Assembly: GCF_014647675.1 (NCBI RefSeq)
Contig: NZ_BMPQ01000002.1
Location: 171,065 to 235,064 of the forward strand
Source: Streptomyces flaveus
Lineage (GTDB): Bacteria > Actinomycetota > Actinomycetes > Streptomycetales > Streptomycetaceae
Direction: 5' to 3'
Length of the DNA stretch: 64,000 bases
Position numbers and translations under genes: made by a program. Below the pieces are notes generated by a model. The model saw nothing but the letters and a program-made list of their open reading frames with translations. It searched no databases and was not told where the DNA came from. Below are positions 16,277 to 26,012 of the stretch, in pieces. The stretch's first letter is position 1, and each line of letters starts with the position of its first letter.

Positions 16277-17292
16277 GCACGCCGAGTACACCGAGTACTG
16301 AAGTCCTCCTCTCCGTACGGGACTTGCGCATCTCCTTCGGCGCCGTCGAAGCGGTACGGGGCCTCTCCTTCGACGTACACGAGGGCGAAGTCCTCGCCGT
16401 GGTGGGCGAGTCGGGCGCGGGCAAGTCGCTGACGGCGCGGGCGCTGCTGGGCATGCCGCCGCGCGGGGCGACAGTGACGGGGAGCGTACGACTGGGCGCG
16501 GACGAACTCGTCGACGCCCCCCGCTCCGTACGCTCCGCCCTCTGGGGCCGCCGCGTCGCCCTCGTCCCCCAGGACGCGCTCTCGGCCCTCTCCCCCGTGC
16601 ACCAGGTGGCCGATCAACTCGCCGCCGCCGTACGGTCCGTGGACCGCGTCTCCCGCAAGGAGGCGCGGGCCCGTGCGGTGGCCGCGCTGGAGGAGGTCGG
16701 CATCGCGGCGGACAAGGCGCGGGCGTATCCGCACGAGTTCTCCGGCGGCATGCGTCAACGGGCGGTCATCGCCATGGCGATGCTCCACCAGCCGGACCTG
16801 GTCATCGCCGACGAACCGACGACGGCCCAGGACCCGGAGACGCAGAAGCAGGTCCTCGACCTGCTGGCCACCAGGACGGGCGCCGCCGGCGCGTCCCTCG
16901 TCCTGGTCACGCACGACCTCGCGACGGTACGGGAGCACGCGGACCGGATGGTGGTGATGTACGCGGGGCGGTTGGTCGAGGCGGGGCCGGTGGGTGAGGT
17001 GTTCGCGCGGCCACGGGCGCCGTATACGGCGGGGCTGTTGGCGTCGGTGCCGGAGGCGCACCCCGTCAGGAGCACAGGACTCCGACGACTCCCCGCAATC
17101 GCCGGAGCTCCGCCCGTCCCCACCGACCTCCCACCCGGCTGCGCCTTCGCCCCCCGCTGTCCCCTGACGGACGCCACCCGCTGCCGTACGGAGCAACCCG
17201 AACCCGAGACCCACGACGGCCGCACCGTCGCCTGTCACCGCTGGCGCGAACTGCCCGACAACCCCGCCGAGTTGTTCCTGGAAACCGTGTGA
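16273..17292 (+). CDS. ABC transporter ATP-binding protein, DppD/NikD-like
   Basis: 339 aa from the ATG at 16273, overlapping the permease stop (ATGA) and preceded by AAGGAG at 8 nt. Walker A GESGAGKS near 45, Q-loop VPQDALSALSPV, signature FSGGMRQR near 155, Walker B LVIADEP near 178, H-loop VTHDLA. The C terminus carries the oligopeptide-transporter extension with GCAFAPRCPL and a further Cys near RCRTEQPEPE, which in related proteins can hold an Fe-S cluster or zinc. Oddity: the D-loop reads TTAQDPETQ where the family normally has TTALDVTVQ. It energises the fused permease together with the next gene. Confidence 0.9.
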   Translation: MSTPSTPSTEVLLSVRDLRISFGAVEAVRGLSFDVHEGEVLAVVGESGAGKSLTARALLGMPPRGATVTGSVRLGADELVDAPRSVRSALWGRRVALVPQDALSALSPVHQVADQLAAAVRSVDRVSRKEARARAVAALEEVGIAADKARAYPHEFSGGMRQRAVIAMAMLHQPDLVIADEPTTAQDPETQKQVLDLLATRTGAAGASLVLVTHDLATVREHADRMVVMYAGRLVEAGPVGEVFARPRAPYTAGLLASVPEAHPVRSTGLRRLPAIAGAPPVPTDLPPGCAFAPRCPLTDATRCRTEQPEPETHDGRTVACHRWRELPDNPAELFLETV

Positions 17293-17984
17293 GCCACGTG
17301 AGCGATGTGAACCCCCTCCTGGACGTACGCGACCTCGTCGTCCGTCACGGCACCCGCACCGTCGTGGACCACGTCTCCTTCGACATCTCCCCCGGCGAGA
17401 CGCTCGGCCTCATCGGCCCGTCGGGCTGCGGCAAGTCGTCCACCGCCATGGCCGTACTGCAACTGCGCCGCCCCGACAGCGGCGAAGTCTGGTTCGACGG
17501 GCAGGAGTTGACCGCGATGGACGAGCGGCGGCTCCGGCCGCTGCGGCAGACCATGCAACCCGTCTTCCAGGACCCGTACGGATCGCTCAGCCCCCGCCAC
17601 CGGATCCGCGACGCCATCGCGGAACCCCTGCACGTACAAGGGAGTTGGGACCGCACAACCGGCCCCGCCCGCGTGGCCGAGCTGCTGGAGCGGGTCGGCC
17701 TGGACCCGACCCACGGCGACCGCCGCCCGCACGAGCTGTCCGGCGGACAGTGCCAACGCGCCGGTATCGCCCGAGCGTTGGCCTGCGAGCCCAAGCTCCT
17801 GATCCTCGACGAACCGGTCTCCGCCCTCGACCCGTCCCTGCGCGCCGGAATCCTCAACCTCCTGGCCGAACTGCAGGAACGCCTGGGCCTGGGCTACCTG
17901 TTCATCTGCCACGACAGGGCGCTCGTACGCCACTTCTGCGACCGTGTGGCGGAGATGCGGGACGGCCGCCTCAGCTCTTCGTAG
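17289..17984 (+). CDS. ABC transporter ATP-binding protein, DppF/NikE-like, short form
   Basis: 231 aa; the GTG start overlaps the previous TGA. Walker A GPSGCGKSS near 44, Q-loop VFQDPYGSLSPRH, signature LSGGQCQRAGIARAL near 150, Walker [15 protein letters not shown] near 171, H-loop ICHDRALVRHF. Unlike most Opp/Nik partners (about 320 residues) it stops shortly after the H-loop and lacks the C-terminal oligo_HPY extension seen in its neighbour. Last gene of the importer operon; its final 14 bp overlap the end of the convergent TetR gene, so no separate terminator fits between the two. Confidence 0.88.
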   Translation: MSHVSDVNPLLDVRDLVVRHGTRTVVDHVSFDISPGETLGLIGPSGCGKSSTAMAVLQLRRPDSGEVWFDGQELTAMDERRLRPLRQTMQPVFQDPYGSLSPRHRIRDAIAEPLHVQGSWDRTTGPARVAELLERVGLDPTHGDRRPHELSGGQCQRAGIARALACEPKLLILDEPVSALDPSLRAGILNLLAELQERLGLGYLFICHDRALVRHFCDRVAEMRDGRLSSS

Positions 17985-18588
17985 CCCTGGCCGCCGCGGC
18001 GATGACCTGGCGCAGCCCTTCAGCGAGCTGCTCCGCGCCGGGTGCGGTCTTCGGGTCGAAGGTCCACTGCGCGATCAGACCCGTCATCAGGGTCACGTAG
18101 AACATGCCGAGGGTGTCCGCGGTCTCGTCTGAGACGTCCTCCTCACGCCCGCCCATGAGCATCGGAATCAGCCCGCGCGCGGCCTCCCGCTGCGCCAGAG
18201 CCAGGTGATCGCGCACCTCGGGCATCTGGTCACCCATGGCCAGGGCCTCCACGCTGAGGTGCCAGATCGAACCCGGCTCCCGCATGGTGCCGATGATGTT
18301 CGACCACACCCCCTGGAACCGTTCGAGGGAGCCGGGCTCGGTATCGCTCAGGGCCGTCCCGTCCCCCTCGAAGGCGTCACCCATCCCCTCGACCAGCGAC
18401 ACGTAGGCCTGCGCCAGCAGCGCGTCCTTCGAGCCGTAGTGGTAGCCGATCGAGGCCAGGTTGGTCCCCGACTCCTTGACGATGTCGCGCGCGGTCGTGC
18501 GCGCGAACCCCTTCGCCAGCAGGCAGCGCTTGGCGCCTTCGAGCAGATCCTCACGGTGTCCCATGCGGGCCACCATACTCCGATCCAT
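17971..18588 (-). CDS. TetR-family repressor of the adjacent MFS efflux gene
   Basis: 205 aa from the ATG at 18588; later ATGs at 18576 and 18564 are possible. N-terminal helix-turn-helix near 20-60 with LLAKGFARTTARDIV and ESGTNLASIGYHYGSKDALL, followed by a helical ligand-binding domain including a tryptophan-rich stretch GVWSNIIGTMREPGSIWHL. It faces the MFS gene across 72 bp containing a CGTT-N7-AACG dyad over the MFS -35, so I infer that it represses MFS transcription until a toxic ligand binds. TATAGG lies 8 nt before the first ATG, and no ribosome site precedes it, consistent with a leaderless start. Confidence 0.85.
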   Translation of the reverse strand: MDRSMVARMGHREDLLEGAKRCLLAKGFARTTARDIVKESGTNLASIGYHYGSKDALLAQAYVSLVEGMGDAFEGDGTALSDTEPGSLERFQGVWSNIIGTMREPGSIWHLSVEALAMGDQMPEVRDHLALAQREAARGLIPMLMGGREEDVSDETADTLGMFYVTLMTGLIAQWTFDPKTAPGAEQLAEGLRQVIAAAARATKS

Positions 18589-18619
18589 ACGACCGTCCTA
18601 TACGGCCGATTTACACAAT

Positions 18620-18653
18620 CGTTCTAGACAAACGTTTAATACGCTCGTACATT
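18620..18653 (+). promoter_or_regulatory. MFS promoter with overlapping TetR operator
   Basis: -35 TAGACA (18625-18630) and -10 TACATT (18648-18653) are 17 bp apart, and the -10 ends 7 nt before the ATG at 18661, which has no ribosome site: a leaderless promoter. The dyad CGTT-N7-AACG (18620-18634) covers the -35. Confidence 0.65.
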
Positions 18654-18660
18654 GCTCGGC

Positions 18661-20217
18661 ATGACGAATCCGACGAGCACGACCACCGACCCCGCGCCCC
18701 TTGCCGGCCGCCGCGAATGGTTCGCGACCGGTGTCCTAATGCTGCCGCTGCTCCTGGTCTCGATGGACGTCTCCGTCCTCTACTTCGCGATCCCGGACAT
18801 CAGCGCCGACCTGGAGCCGTCCGGCACCCAGCAGCTGTGGATCTTCGACATGTACGCCTTCGTGCTCGCCGGACTGCTGATGACGATGGGCTCGCTGGGC
18901 GACCACATCGGCCGTCGCAGGCTGCTCCTGATCGGCGCGGCGGCCTTCGGCGCGGCCTCGCTGGTGGCGGCGTACGCGAACAGTGCCGAGACGCTGATCG
19001 CGGCCCGCGCGGTGCTCGGCATCGGCGGTGCGACGCTGATGCCGTCGACGATGGCGCTCATCCGCACGATGTTCACGGACCAGGCTCAGCGCGCCAAGGC
19101 GATCGGCCTGTGGTCAGGCGTCATGACGGCCGGCATCGCACTCGGCTCGGTGATGAGCGGCTTCCTCGTCGAGCACTTCTGGTGGGGCTCGGTCTTCCTG
19201 GTGAACCTGCCCGCGATGGTGATGCTGCTGGTCCTCGGCCCGATTCTGCTCCCCGAGTCCAGGAACCCGGCGCCAGGCCGCTTCGACCTGCTGAGCGTGC
19301 CGCTGTCCATGGCCGCCGTCCTGCCGGTGATCTACGGCCTCAAGGAGATCTCCTCGGAGGGCTGGAACGTCCGCTACGTCATCTCAGTGACCGTCGGCCT
19401 GCTCTTCGCCGCCCTCTTCGTCCACCGACAGCGCACCATCGCCTCCCCGATGATCTCGCCCACCCTCTTCCGCGGCCGCGGCTTCGCCCCCGCCGTCTCG
19501 CTGAACCTGCTCTCCATGTTCGCGATGATGGGCTCGGCGTACTTCACCACGCAGTACCTCCAGTCGGTCCTCGGCAAGAGCTCCATGGAGGCCGCGCTGT
19601 GGGGGCTGCTGCCCAGCACAGCGGTCGGGATCGCCGCGCCGGTCGCCGCGCAGCTGGTGCAGCGGGGGGCGAACCGTGCGCACGTCGTCGCCGGGGGCTT
19701 CGTGGTCGCCGCCTGCGGTTACGGGATGCTGACCGTCTCCGGTACGGACTCGATGTGGCTGGTGCTGGGCGGAGCCGCGGTCATCGCCTCCGGGATCGTC
19801 GTCGTGATGTCACAGATGATGGACCTGGCGCTGAGCACCGTACCGGTGGAGAAGGCCGGCACCGCCTCCTCGGTCCTGGAGACCGGCGCGGAGTTCGGCG
19901 GGGCGCTGGGCATGGCGGCTCTCGGCTCCATCGGCACCGCGGTGTACCGCGACGGGATCCCGGCCTCGGCTCCGGGCCCGGCCCACGAGACGCTCGGCGG
20001 CGCACTCGCCGTGGCCCAGCAACTACCGGGCCGCACGGGCGAAGCCCTCGTGACAGCGGCCCGCGAGGCCTTCACCGACGGAATGCAGGCGGCTGCGATC
20101 GCCGCGACGGTGCTCCTGCTGGGGGCGGCGGTCCTGGCGTCGGTGACACTGCGGCGAGTACGGGTCCGCGAGGCGAAGGCCACGGAGTGCGAGTGCGATA
20201 AGGCTGCCCTCGTCTGA
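18661..20217 (+). CDS. MFS multidrug efflux transporter, DHA2 (14-TM) family
   Basis: 518 aa. The ATG at 18661 is preferred over a TTG three codons upstream because it coincides with the predicted transcription start. Similar in layout to SmvA/QacA-type drug:proton antiporters: motif D1 LLLVSMDVSVLYFAIPDI near 30, motif A GSLGDHIGRRRLLLIG near 80, motif C-like SGVMTAGIALGSVMSG near 158, then ten or so further hydrophobic segments. It probably exports cationic or lipophilic compounds and is controlled by the divergent TetR protein. The short cytoplasmic C-terminal tail contains ECECDK. A strong bidirectional terminator and an intergenic repeat follow. Confidence 0.9.
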   Translation: MTNPTSTTTDPAPLAGRREWFATGVLMLPLLLVSMDVSVLYFAIPDISADLEPSGTQQLWIFDMYAFVLAGLLMTMGSLGDHIGRRRLLLIGAAAFGAASLVAAYANSAETLIAARAVLGIGGATLMPSTMALIRTMFTDQAQRAKAIGLWSGVMTAGIALGSVMSGFLVEHFWWGSVFLVNLPAMVMLLVLGPILLPESRNPAPGRFDLLSVPLSMAAVLPVIYGLKEISSEGWNVRYVISVTVGLLFAALFVHRQRTIASPMISPTLFRGRGFAPAVSLNLLSMFAMMGSAYFTTQYLQSVLGKSSMEAALWGLLPSTAVGIAAPVAAQLVQRGANRAHVVAGGFVVAACGYGMLTVSGTDSMWLVLGGAAVIASGIVVVMSQMMDLALSTVPVEKAGTASSVLETGAEFGGALGMAALGSIGTAVYRDGIPASAPGPAHETLGGALAVAQQLPGRTGEALVTAAREAFTDGMQAAAIAATVLLLGAAVLASVTLRRVRVREAKATECECDKAALV

Positions 20218-20251
20218 CGAGGGCCCCATGAGGGCGGCCCCACACAAGAAC

Positions 20252-20283
20252 GCCGGGCGGGCTGGAAATCCAGCCCGCCCGGC
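20252..20283. terminator. Bidirectional terminator between MFS gene and serA
   Basis: Perfect 14-bp stem, 20252-20265 with 20270-20283, loop AAAT. Confidence 0.85.
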
Positions 20284-20290
20284 ACCTTCA

Positions 20291-20357
20291 AGCCCGTCCG
20301 GCGTTTGAGGACGAGGCCGTTCAGGCCGATACGGGGGTCTGGGGGCGGAGCCCCCAG
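20291..20357. repeat. Streptomyces-type intergenic repeat, copy A
   Basis: The 67-bp block starts AGCCCGTCCGGCGTTTGAGG and ends in the hairpin CTGGGGGC-GGA-GCCCCCAG (20339-20357). A second copy with the same ends lies at 43160-43227. I recognise the unit as frequent between genes in Streptomyces chromosomes. It sits 14 bp past the serA stop codon in the convergent junction with the MFS gene. Confidence 0.8.
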
Positions 20358-20370
20358 GTGGCGGGCATCC

Positions 20371-21972
20371 TCACACGAGGTTGACCGACCGAGCCGACGT
20401 CGCGCCGATCTCCTCGGCCAGCTCGTTGAGCACGTTCTGCGGAACCGTGTCGTCCACCGTCAGGATCGCCAGTGCCTCGCCACCCAGGTCCGTACGAGCG
20501 ACCTGCATGCCGGCGATGTTGATGCCGGCCTCGCCGAGGATCCGGCCGAGGGTGCCGACGACGCCCGGGCGGTCGACGTACTTGAAGACGACCATGTGGT
20601 CCGCGAGGGCGAGATCCACGTCGTACTCACCCACCGCGACGATCTTCTGGTGGTGCTTCGGTCCGGCCAGCGTGCCGGAGACCGACACCGCCTCGCCGTC
20701 GGCGAGCGTGCCGCGCACCGTCACCACATTGCGGTGGTCCGGCGACTCCGAGCTGGTGGTCAGCCGCACCTCGACACCCCGCTCCTGCGCGAACAGCGGA
20801 GCGTTGACGTACGACACGGTCTCGTCGACGACATCCTCGAACACGCCCTTCAGAGCGGAGAGTTCGAGCACCTTGACGTCGTGCTGGGTGATCTCGCCGT
20901 ACACCTCGACATCGAGGCGGGCCGCGACCTCGCCCGCGAGCGCGGTGAAGATGCGGCCGAGGTTCTCGGCGAGCGGCAGACCCGGCTTGACGTCCTCGGC
21001 GATGACGCCGCCCTGGACGTTCACCGCGTCCGGGACGAGCTCACCGGCGAGCGCGAGCCGCACGGAACGGGCGACCGCGATGCCCGCCTTCTCCTGCGCC
21101 TCGTCCGTGGACGCCCCGAGGTGCGGGGTGCAGACGACCTGGTCGAACTGGAAGAGCGGGGAGTCCGTGCAGGGCTCCTTCGCGTACACGTCGAGGCCCG
21201 CGCCCGCGACGCGGCCCTCCTTGAGCGCCGAGTGCAGCGCCTCCTCGTCGACGATCCCGCCACGTGCGGCGTTCACGATCCGCACCGACGGCTTGACCTT
21301 GTGCAGCGCGTCGTGGCCGATGAGGCCGAGGGTCTCGGGGGTCTTGGGCAGGTGCACGGTGATGAAGTCCGAGACCTCGAGCAGCTCGTCGAGGGAGAGG
21401 ACCTTCACACCCATCTGTGCGGCCCGCGCGGGCTGCACATACGGGTCGTACGCCACGACCTTCATGCCGAAGGCCGACATGCGCTGTGCGACGAGCGCGC
21501 CGATGCGGCCGAGGCCGACGACACCGAGGGTCTTCTCGGCGAGCTCGACGCCCGTGTACTTGGAGCGCTTCCACTCGCCGTTCTTGAGCGCCGTGTTGGC
21601 CTGCGGAATGTGGCGCGCGGTGGCCAGGAGCAGGCCGCAGGCGAGCTCGGCGGCGGTGACGATGTTGGAGGTCGGTGCGTTGACGACCATCACGCCGGCC
21701 TTGGTGGCGGACGAGACGTCGACGTTGTCCAGGCCGACGCCGGCTCGTGCGACGACCTTGAGCTTGCCGGCGGCCGCGATGGCCTCGGCGTCGACCTTGG
21801 TGGCGGAGCGGATCAGGATCGCGTCGACCTCGGCGATGGCGGGGAGCAGTTCGGCTCGGTCCGCTCCGTTGCAGTGCCGGATCTCGAAGTCCGGGCCCAA
21901 GGCGTCGACGGTCGCGGGCGACAGTTCTTCAGCGATGAGTACGACCGGTTTGCCGTTGGCAGCAGTGCTCAC
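20371..21972 (-). CDS. serA: D-3-phosphoglycerate dehydrogenase
   Basis: 533 aa from the GTG at 21972, with GAGGAC 6 nt upstream; the frame extends further but without coding character. First step of serine synthesis: NAD+-dependent oxidation of 3-phosphoglycerate. Substrate domain with VVARAGVGLDNVDV near 72, NAD-binding LGVVGLGRIGALVAQRM near 147, catalytic arginine region VNAARGGIVDEEAL near 230, and the catalytic histidine in TPHLGASTDEAQ near 283. An intervening domain (about 320-455) and a C-terminal ACT domain (about 460-533, RPGVVGTLGRILGEAGINI) make this the long type-1 enzyme, as in mycobacteria, which is feedback-inhibited by serine. Downstream of ilvC on the same strand but separated by a terminator. 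Confidence 0.95.
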   Translation of the reverse strand: MSTAANGKPVVLIAEELSPATVDALGPDFEIRHCNGADRAELLPAIAEVDAILIRSATKVDAEAIAAAGKLKVVARAGVGLDNVDVSSATKAGVMVVNAPTSNIVTAAELACGLLLATARHIPQANTALKNGEWKRSKYTGVELAEKTLGVVGLGRIGALVAQRMSAFGMKVVAYDPYVQPARAAQMGVKVLSLDELLEVSDFITVHLPKTPETLGLIGHDALHKVKPSVRIVNAARGGIVDEEALHSALKEGRVAGAGLDVYAKEPCTDSPLFQFDQVVCTPHLGASTDEAQEKAGIAVARSVRLALAGELVPDAVNVQGGVIAEDVKPGLPLAENLGRIFTALAGEVAARLDVEVYGEITQHDVKVLELSALKGVFEDVVDETVSYVNAPLFAQERGVEVRLTTSSESPDHRNVVTVRGTLADGEAVSVSGTLAGPKHHQKIVAVGEYDVDLALADHMVVFKYVDRPGVVGTLGRILGEAGINIAGMQVARTDLGGEALAILTVDDTVPQNVLNELAEEIGATSARSVNLV

Positions 21973-22183
21973 GTGAGTCCTCACAAGTCCAATGCGGACG
22001 GCCGTCCCGACGGCCGCATGCGGTGGAGGGATTGCCGCGTGGAAGACGCACGACGCTGTGGGCCCGACGCGTATGTAGTGCAGCAGTCTAGTGCCGCGCG
22101 GGAGGACGTCCTGCGCCTCCGCGGAAGGATCACCCGTCCGTGGCTGCACACCGCGGACGAGCGGTTACCGGAGGTTCGGCGAA

Positions 22184-22210
22184 GGGGCCGCAGCAAGTCG
22201 CTGCGGCCCC
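22184..22210 (-). terminator. Terminator after ilvC
   Basis: Perfect 11-bp stem, 22184-22194 with 22200-22210, loop of 5 nt; starts 13 bp beyond the ilvC stop. It suggests that serA is mainly expressed from its own promoter in 21973-22180. Confidence 0.75.
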
Positions 22211-22222
22211 CGTGCCTACGGC

Positions 22223-23349
<1,127 letters not shown>

Positions 23350-23355
23350 CAAGGC

Positions 23356-23883
23356 TTACGCGGAACGGTCCAGCGCGCGCAGCGACCGGTCCGTGATCGA
23401 ACGCGCGCCGCGGCCGATCGCGATGGTGCCGGACTGGACGAGTTCCTTGATGCCGAAGGGTTCCAGCATCTTGAGCATGGCCTCCAGCTTGTCGCTGGAG
23501 CCGGTGGCCTCGATGGTGACGGCCTCCGGGGAGACGTCGACCGTCTTGGCGCGGAACAGCTGGACGATCTCGACGATCTGGGAGCGGGTCTCGTTGTCGG
23601 CGCGGACCTTCACCAGAACGAGTTCCCGCTGAACGGCCGAGCCCTGCTCGAGTTCGACGATCTTCAGGACGTTGACGAGCTTGTTGAGCTGCTTCGTCAC
23701 CTGTTCGAGCGGCAGGTCCTCGATCACGTTCACCACGATGGTGATACGGGAGATCTCGGGGTGCTCGGTGACGCCGACGGCGAGCGAGTCGATGTTGAAG
23801 CCGCGGCGGGAGAACAGGGCGGTGATCCGGGCGAGGACACCCGGCTTGTTCTCGACCAGGACGGAGAGCGTGTGCTTGGACAT
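23356..23883 (-). CDS. ilvN: Acetolactate synthase small (regulatory) subunit
   Basis: 175 aa. Binds valine and other end products and stimulates the IlvB catalytic subunit. N-terminal ACT domain with LSVLVENKPGVLARITALFSRRGFN (shown as VENKPGVLARITALFSRR) near 6-27, then SLAVGVTEHPEISRITIVV, and a C-terminal domain with RAKTVDVSPEAVTIEATG near 115. ATG at 23883, 20 bp after the ilvB stop, so it is translated from the ilvB transcript and shares its attenuation. Confidence 0.96.
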   Translation of the reverse strand: MSKHTLSVLVENKPGVLARITALFSRRGFNIDSLAVGVTEHPEISRITIVVNVIEDLPLEQVTKQLNKLVNVLKIVELEQGSAVQRELVLVKVRADNETRSQIVEIVQLFRAKTVDVSPEAVTIEATGSSDKLEAMLKMLEPFGIKELVQSGTIAIGRGARSITDRSLRALDRSA

Positions 23884-23903
23884 TTCTGTGTGGTCTCTCT
23901 CGT

Positions 23904-25784
23904 TCAGTCGTCTTCGTTGTCGCCGAAGTCGGGGCGGACGTCCCGGGCGGCCATGATCGTGTCGTTCGAGGTGCCGGCGGCGACCATCGGCCAGACCATC
24001 GCGTCCTCGTGGACGATGAAGTCGATGACGACCGGGCGGTCGTTGATGGAGTTCGCCTCTTCGATGACCTTGTCCAGGTCGTCCAGGGACTCACAGCGGA
24101 TCGCGTGGCAGCCCATGGCCTCCGACAGCTTCACGAAGTCGGGGACGCGGGTGCCCGCGCTCGGCGCCGCGGGGGAGCCGCTGTTGGATCCCACGCTGTC
24201 CGCCTCGGGGCCGGAGTGCAGCACGGTGTTGGAGTAGCGCTGGTTGTAGAAGAGGGTCTGCCACTGGCGGACCATTCCGAGGGCGCCGTTGTTGATGATG
24301 GCGACCTTGATCGGGATGTTGTTCAGGGCGCAGGTGGTGAGTTCCTGATTGGTCATCTGGAAGCAGCCGTCGCCGTCGACAGCCCAGACCGTACGGTCCG
24401 GCCGCCCCGCCTTGGCTCCCATGGCGGCCGGGACCGCGTAGCCCATGGTTCCGGCGCCGCCGGAGTTGAGCCAGGTCGCGGGCTTCTCGTACTGGATGAA
24501 GTGCGCGGCCCACATCTGGTGCTGGCCCACGCCCGCCGCGAAGATCGTGCCCTCCGGGGCGAGTTGACCGATGCGCTCGATGACCTGCTGCGGCGAGAGC
24601 GAGCCGTCGTCGGGCTGGTCGTAGCCGAGCGGGTAGTTGTCGCGCCAGCGGCTCAGGTCCTTCCACCAGGCGCTGTAGTCGCCGGTGTTGCCCTCGCTGT
24701 GCTCTTTCTGCACGGCCTGGATCAGATCGGCGATGACCTCGCGGGCGTCCCCGACGATCGGCACGTCGGCAGCGCGGTTCTTGCCGATCTCGGCCGGGTC
24801 GATATCGGCGTGGACGATCTTGGCGTACGGGGCGAAGCTGTCCAGCTTGCCGGTGACGCGGTCGTCGAAGCGGGCTCCGAGGGCGACGATCAGGTCGGCC
24901 TTCTGCAGCGCGGTGACGGCGGTGACCGAACCGTGCATGCCCGGCATTCCCACGTGCAGCGGGTGGCTGTCGGGGAATGAGCCGAGCGCCATCAGGGTGG
25001 TGGTGACGGGCGCTTCGGTGAGTTCTGCGAGGACCTTCAGCTCGGCGGTCGCGCCGGCCTTCATGACGCCGCCGCCGACGTACAGGACGGGCCGCTTGGC
25101 GGCGGTGATCAGCTTGGCGGCCTCGCGGATCTGCTTGGCGTGCGGCTTGGTCACCGGGCGGTAGCCGGGCAGGTCGTGGGCGGGCGGCCACTGGAAGGTG
25201 GTACGGGCCTGGAGGGCGTCCTTGGCGATGTCGACGAGGACCGGCCCCGGGCGGCCGGTGGCGGCGATGTGGAACGCCTCCGCGATGGTCCGCGGGATGT
25301 CCTCGGCCTTGGTGACGAGGAAGTTGTGCTTGGTGATCGGCATCGTGATGCCGACGATGTCCGCCTCCTGGAAGGCGTCCGTGCCGATCGCCTTGGACGC
25401 GACCTGGCCGGTGATCGCGACCAGCGGCACCGAGTCCATGTGCGCGTCCGCGATCGGCGTCACCAGGTTGGTCGCGCCGGGCCCGGACGTCGCCATGCAG
25501 ACGCCGACCTTGCCGGTGGCCTGCGCGTACCCGGTGGCCGCGTGACCGGCGCCCTGCTCGTGGCGGACCAGCACATGCCGCACCCGCTTGGAGTCCATCA
25601 TCGGGTCGTAGGCCGGGAGGATCGCACCGCCGGGAATGCCGAATACCGTCTCGGCCCCGACCTCCTCGAGAGAACGGATGAGGGACTGCGCACCCGTGAC
25701 GTGCTCGGGCGCGGACGGCTGCCCTGAGGAACGGGGCCGCGGCTGCGGATGGTGGGCCCCGGTGGCCTGCTCGGTCATCGGCAT
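23904..25784 (-). CDS. ilvB: Acetolactate synthase large (catalytic) subunit
   Basis: 626 aa; two ATGs two codons apart (25784 and 25778) could both serve, with GAGAAGAGA just upstream. ThDP-, FAD- and Mg2+-dependent condensation of pyruvate with pyruvate or 2-oxobutyrate, the first common step of BCAA synthesis. Landmarks: [18 protein letters not shown] near 40 with a basic, disordered N terminus; the catalytic glutamate in [15 protein letters not shown] near 75; [11 protein letters not shown] near 100; FAD-binding region near 260-390; ThDP/Mg motif [14 protein letters not shown] ending with [12 protein letters not shown] near 480-510. An insertion rich in Ser/Gly/Ala ([13 protein letters not shown]) near 545 is typical of actinomycetes. 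Controlled by the leader peptide attenuator. Confidence 0.97.
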   Translation of the reverse strand: MPMTEQATGAHHPQPRPRSSGQPSAPEHVTGAQSLIRSLEEVGAETVFGIPGGAILPAYDPMMDSKRVRHVLVRHEQGAGHAATGYAQATGKVGVCMATSGPGATNLVTPIADAHMDSVPLVAITGQVASKAIGTDAFQEADIVGITMPITKHNFLVTKAEDIPRTIAEAFHIAATGRPGPVLVDIAKDALQARTTFQWPPAHDLPGYRPVTKPHAKQIREAAKLITAAKRPVLYVGGGVMKAGATAELKVLAELTEAPVTTTLMALGSFPDSHPLHVGMPGMHGSVTAVTALQKADLIVALGARFDDRVTGKLDSFAPYAKIVHADIDPAEIGKNRAADVPIVGDAREVIADLIQAVQKEHSEGNTGDYSAWWKDLSRWRDNYPLGYDQPDDGSLSPQQVIERIGQLAPEGTIFAAGVGQHQMWAAHFIQYEKPATWLNSGGAGTMGYAVPAAMGAKAGRPDRTVWAVDGDGCFQMTNQELTTCALNNIPIKVAIINNGALGMVRQWQTLFYNQRYSNTVLHSGPEADSVGSNSGSPAAPSAGTRVPDFVKLSEAMGCHAIRCESLDDLDKVIEEANSINDRPVVIDFIVHEDAMVWPMVAAGTSNDTIMAARDVRPDFGDNEDD

Positions 25785-25847
25785 TCTCTTCTCGATGCTG
25801 AGGGTTTTTGCGAAGTTTGTACGAAGTTCGACTGGTGTTGGTGCAAC

Positions 25848-25881
25848 AAAAAACCCCTCGTGCCGTGAGGCAAGCGAGGGG
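25848..25881 (-). terminator. Attenuator terminator in the ilvB leader
   Basis: On the minus strand CCCCTCG (25881-25875), then GCC/GGC inner pairs around a TCAC loop, then CGAGGGG (25860-25854), followed at once by TTTTTT (25853-25848). A strong factor-independent terminator placed 63 nt before ilvB, between the leader peptide gene and ilvB. Confidence 0.9.
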
Positions 25882-25951
25882 AGCGCGTCGGGTGCGGTCG
25901 CTGGGAGTTCCGGGTCATCGATCCGGTCGTTCCCAGCTCAGCCGACGCGCT
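25882..25951 (-). promoter_or_regulatory. Alternative RNA stems of the ilvB attenuator
   Basis: AGCGCGTCGG (25882-25891) is the exact complement of 25942-25951, which lies in codons 10-13 of the leader peptide. Inside it GCTGGGA (25900-25906) pairs with TCCCAGC (25931-25937), across the leader stop codon. The outer stem abuts the terminator's 5' arm, so ribosome position on the leader can change which stem forms. Exact mechanism is inferred. Confidence 0.65.
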
Positions 25952-25979
25952 TTCCAAGTACGAGAATTCGGGTGCGCAT
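25938..25979 (-). CDS. ilvB leader peptide (branched-chain attenuator)
   Basis: A 13-residue reading frame, MRTRILVLGKRVG, starts at the ATG 25979 with GGGGAGAGGG upstream at about 9 nt. Four consecutive codons are Ile-Leu-Val-Leu, just the three amino acids made by the downstream enzymes. Ribosome stalling at these codons when charged tRNAs are scarce would favour read-through into ilvB. BCAA leader peptides ahead of ilvB have been described in actinobacteria. Confidence 0.88.
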   Translation of the reverse strand: MRTRILVLGKRVG

Positions 25980-26012
25980 GGCACAGACCCTCTCCCCGGC
26001 ATACTGTGCCTG

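Noticed and set aside
14402..16291. 629-residue minus-strand open frame opposite the fused permease
   Set aside because: Rich in Gln/Arg/Gly as expected for the complement of a hydrophobic coding sequence; no start signal.
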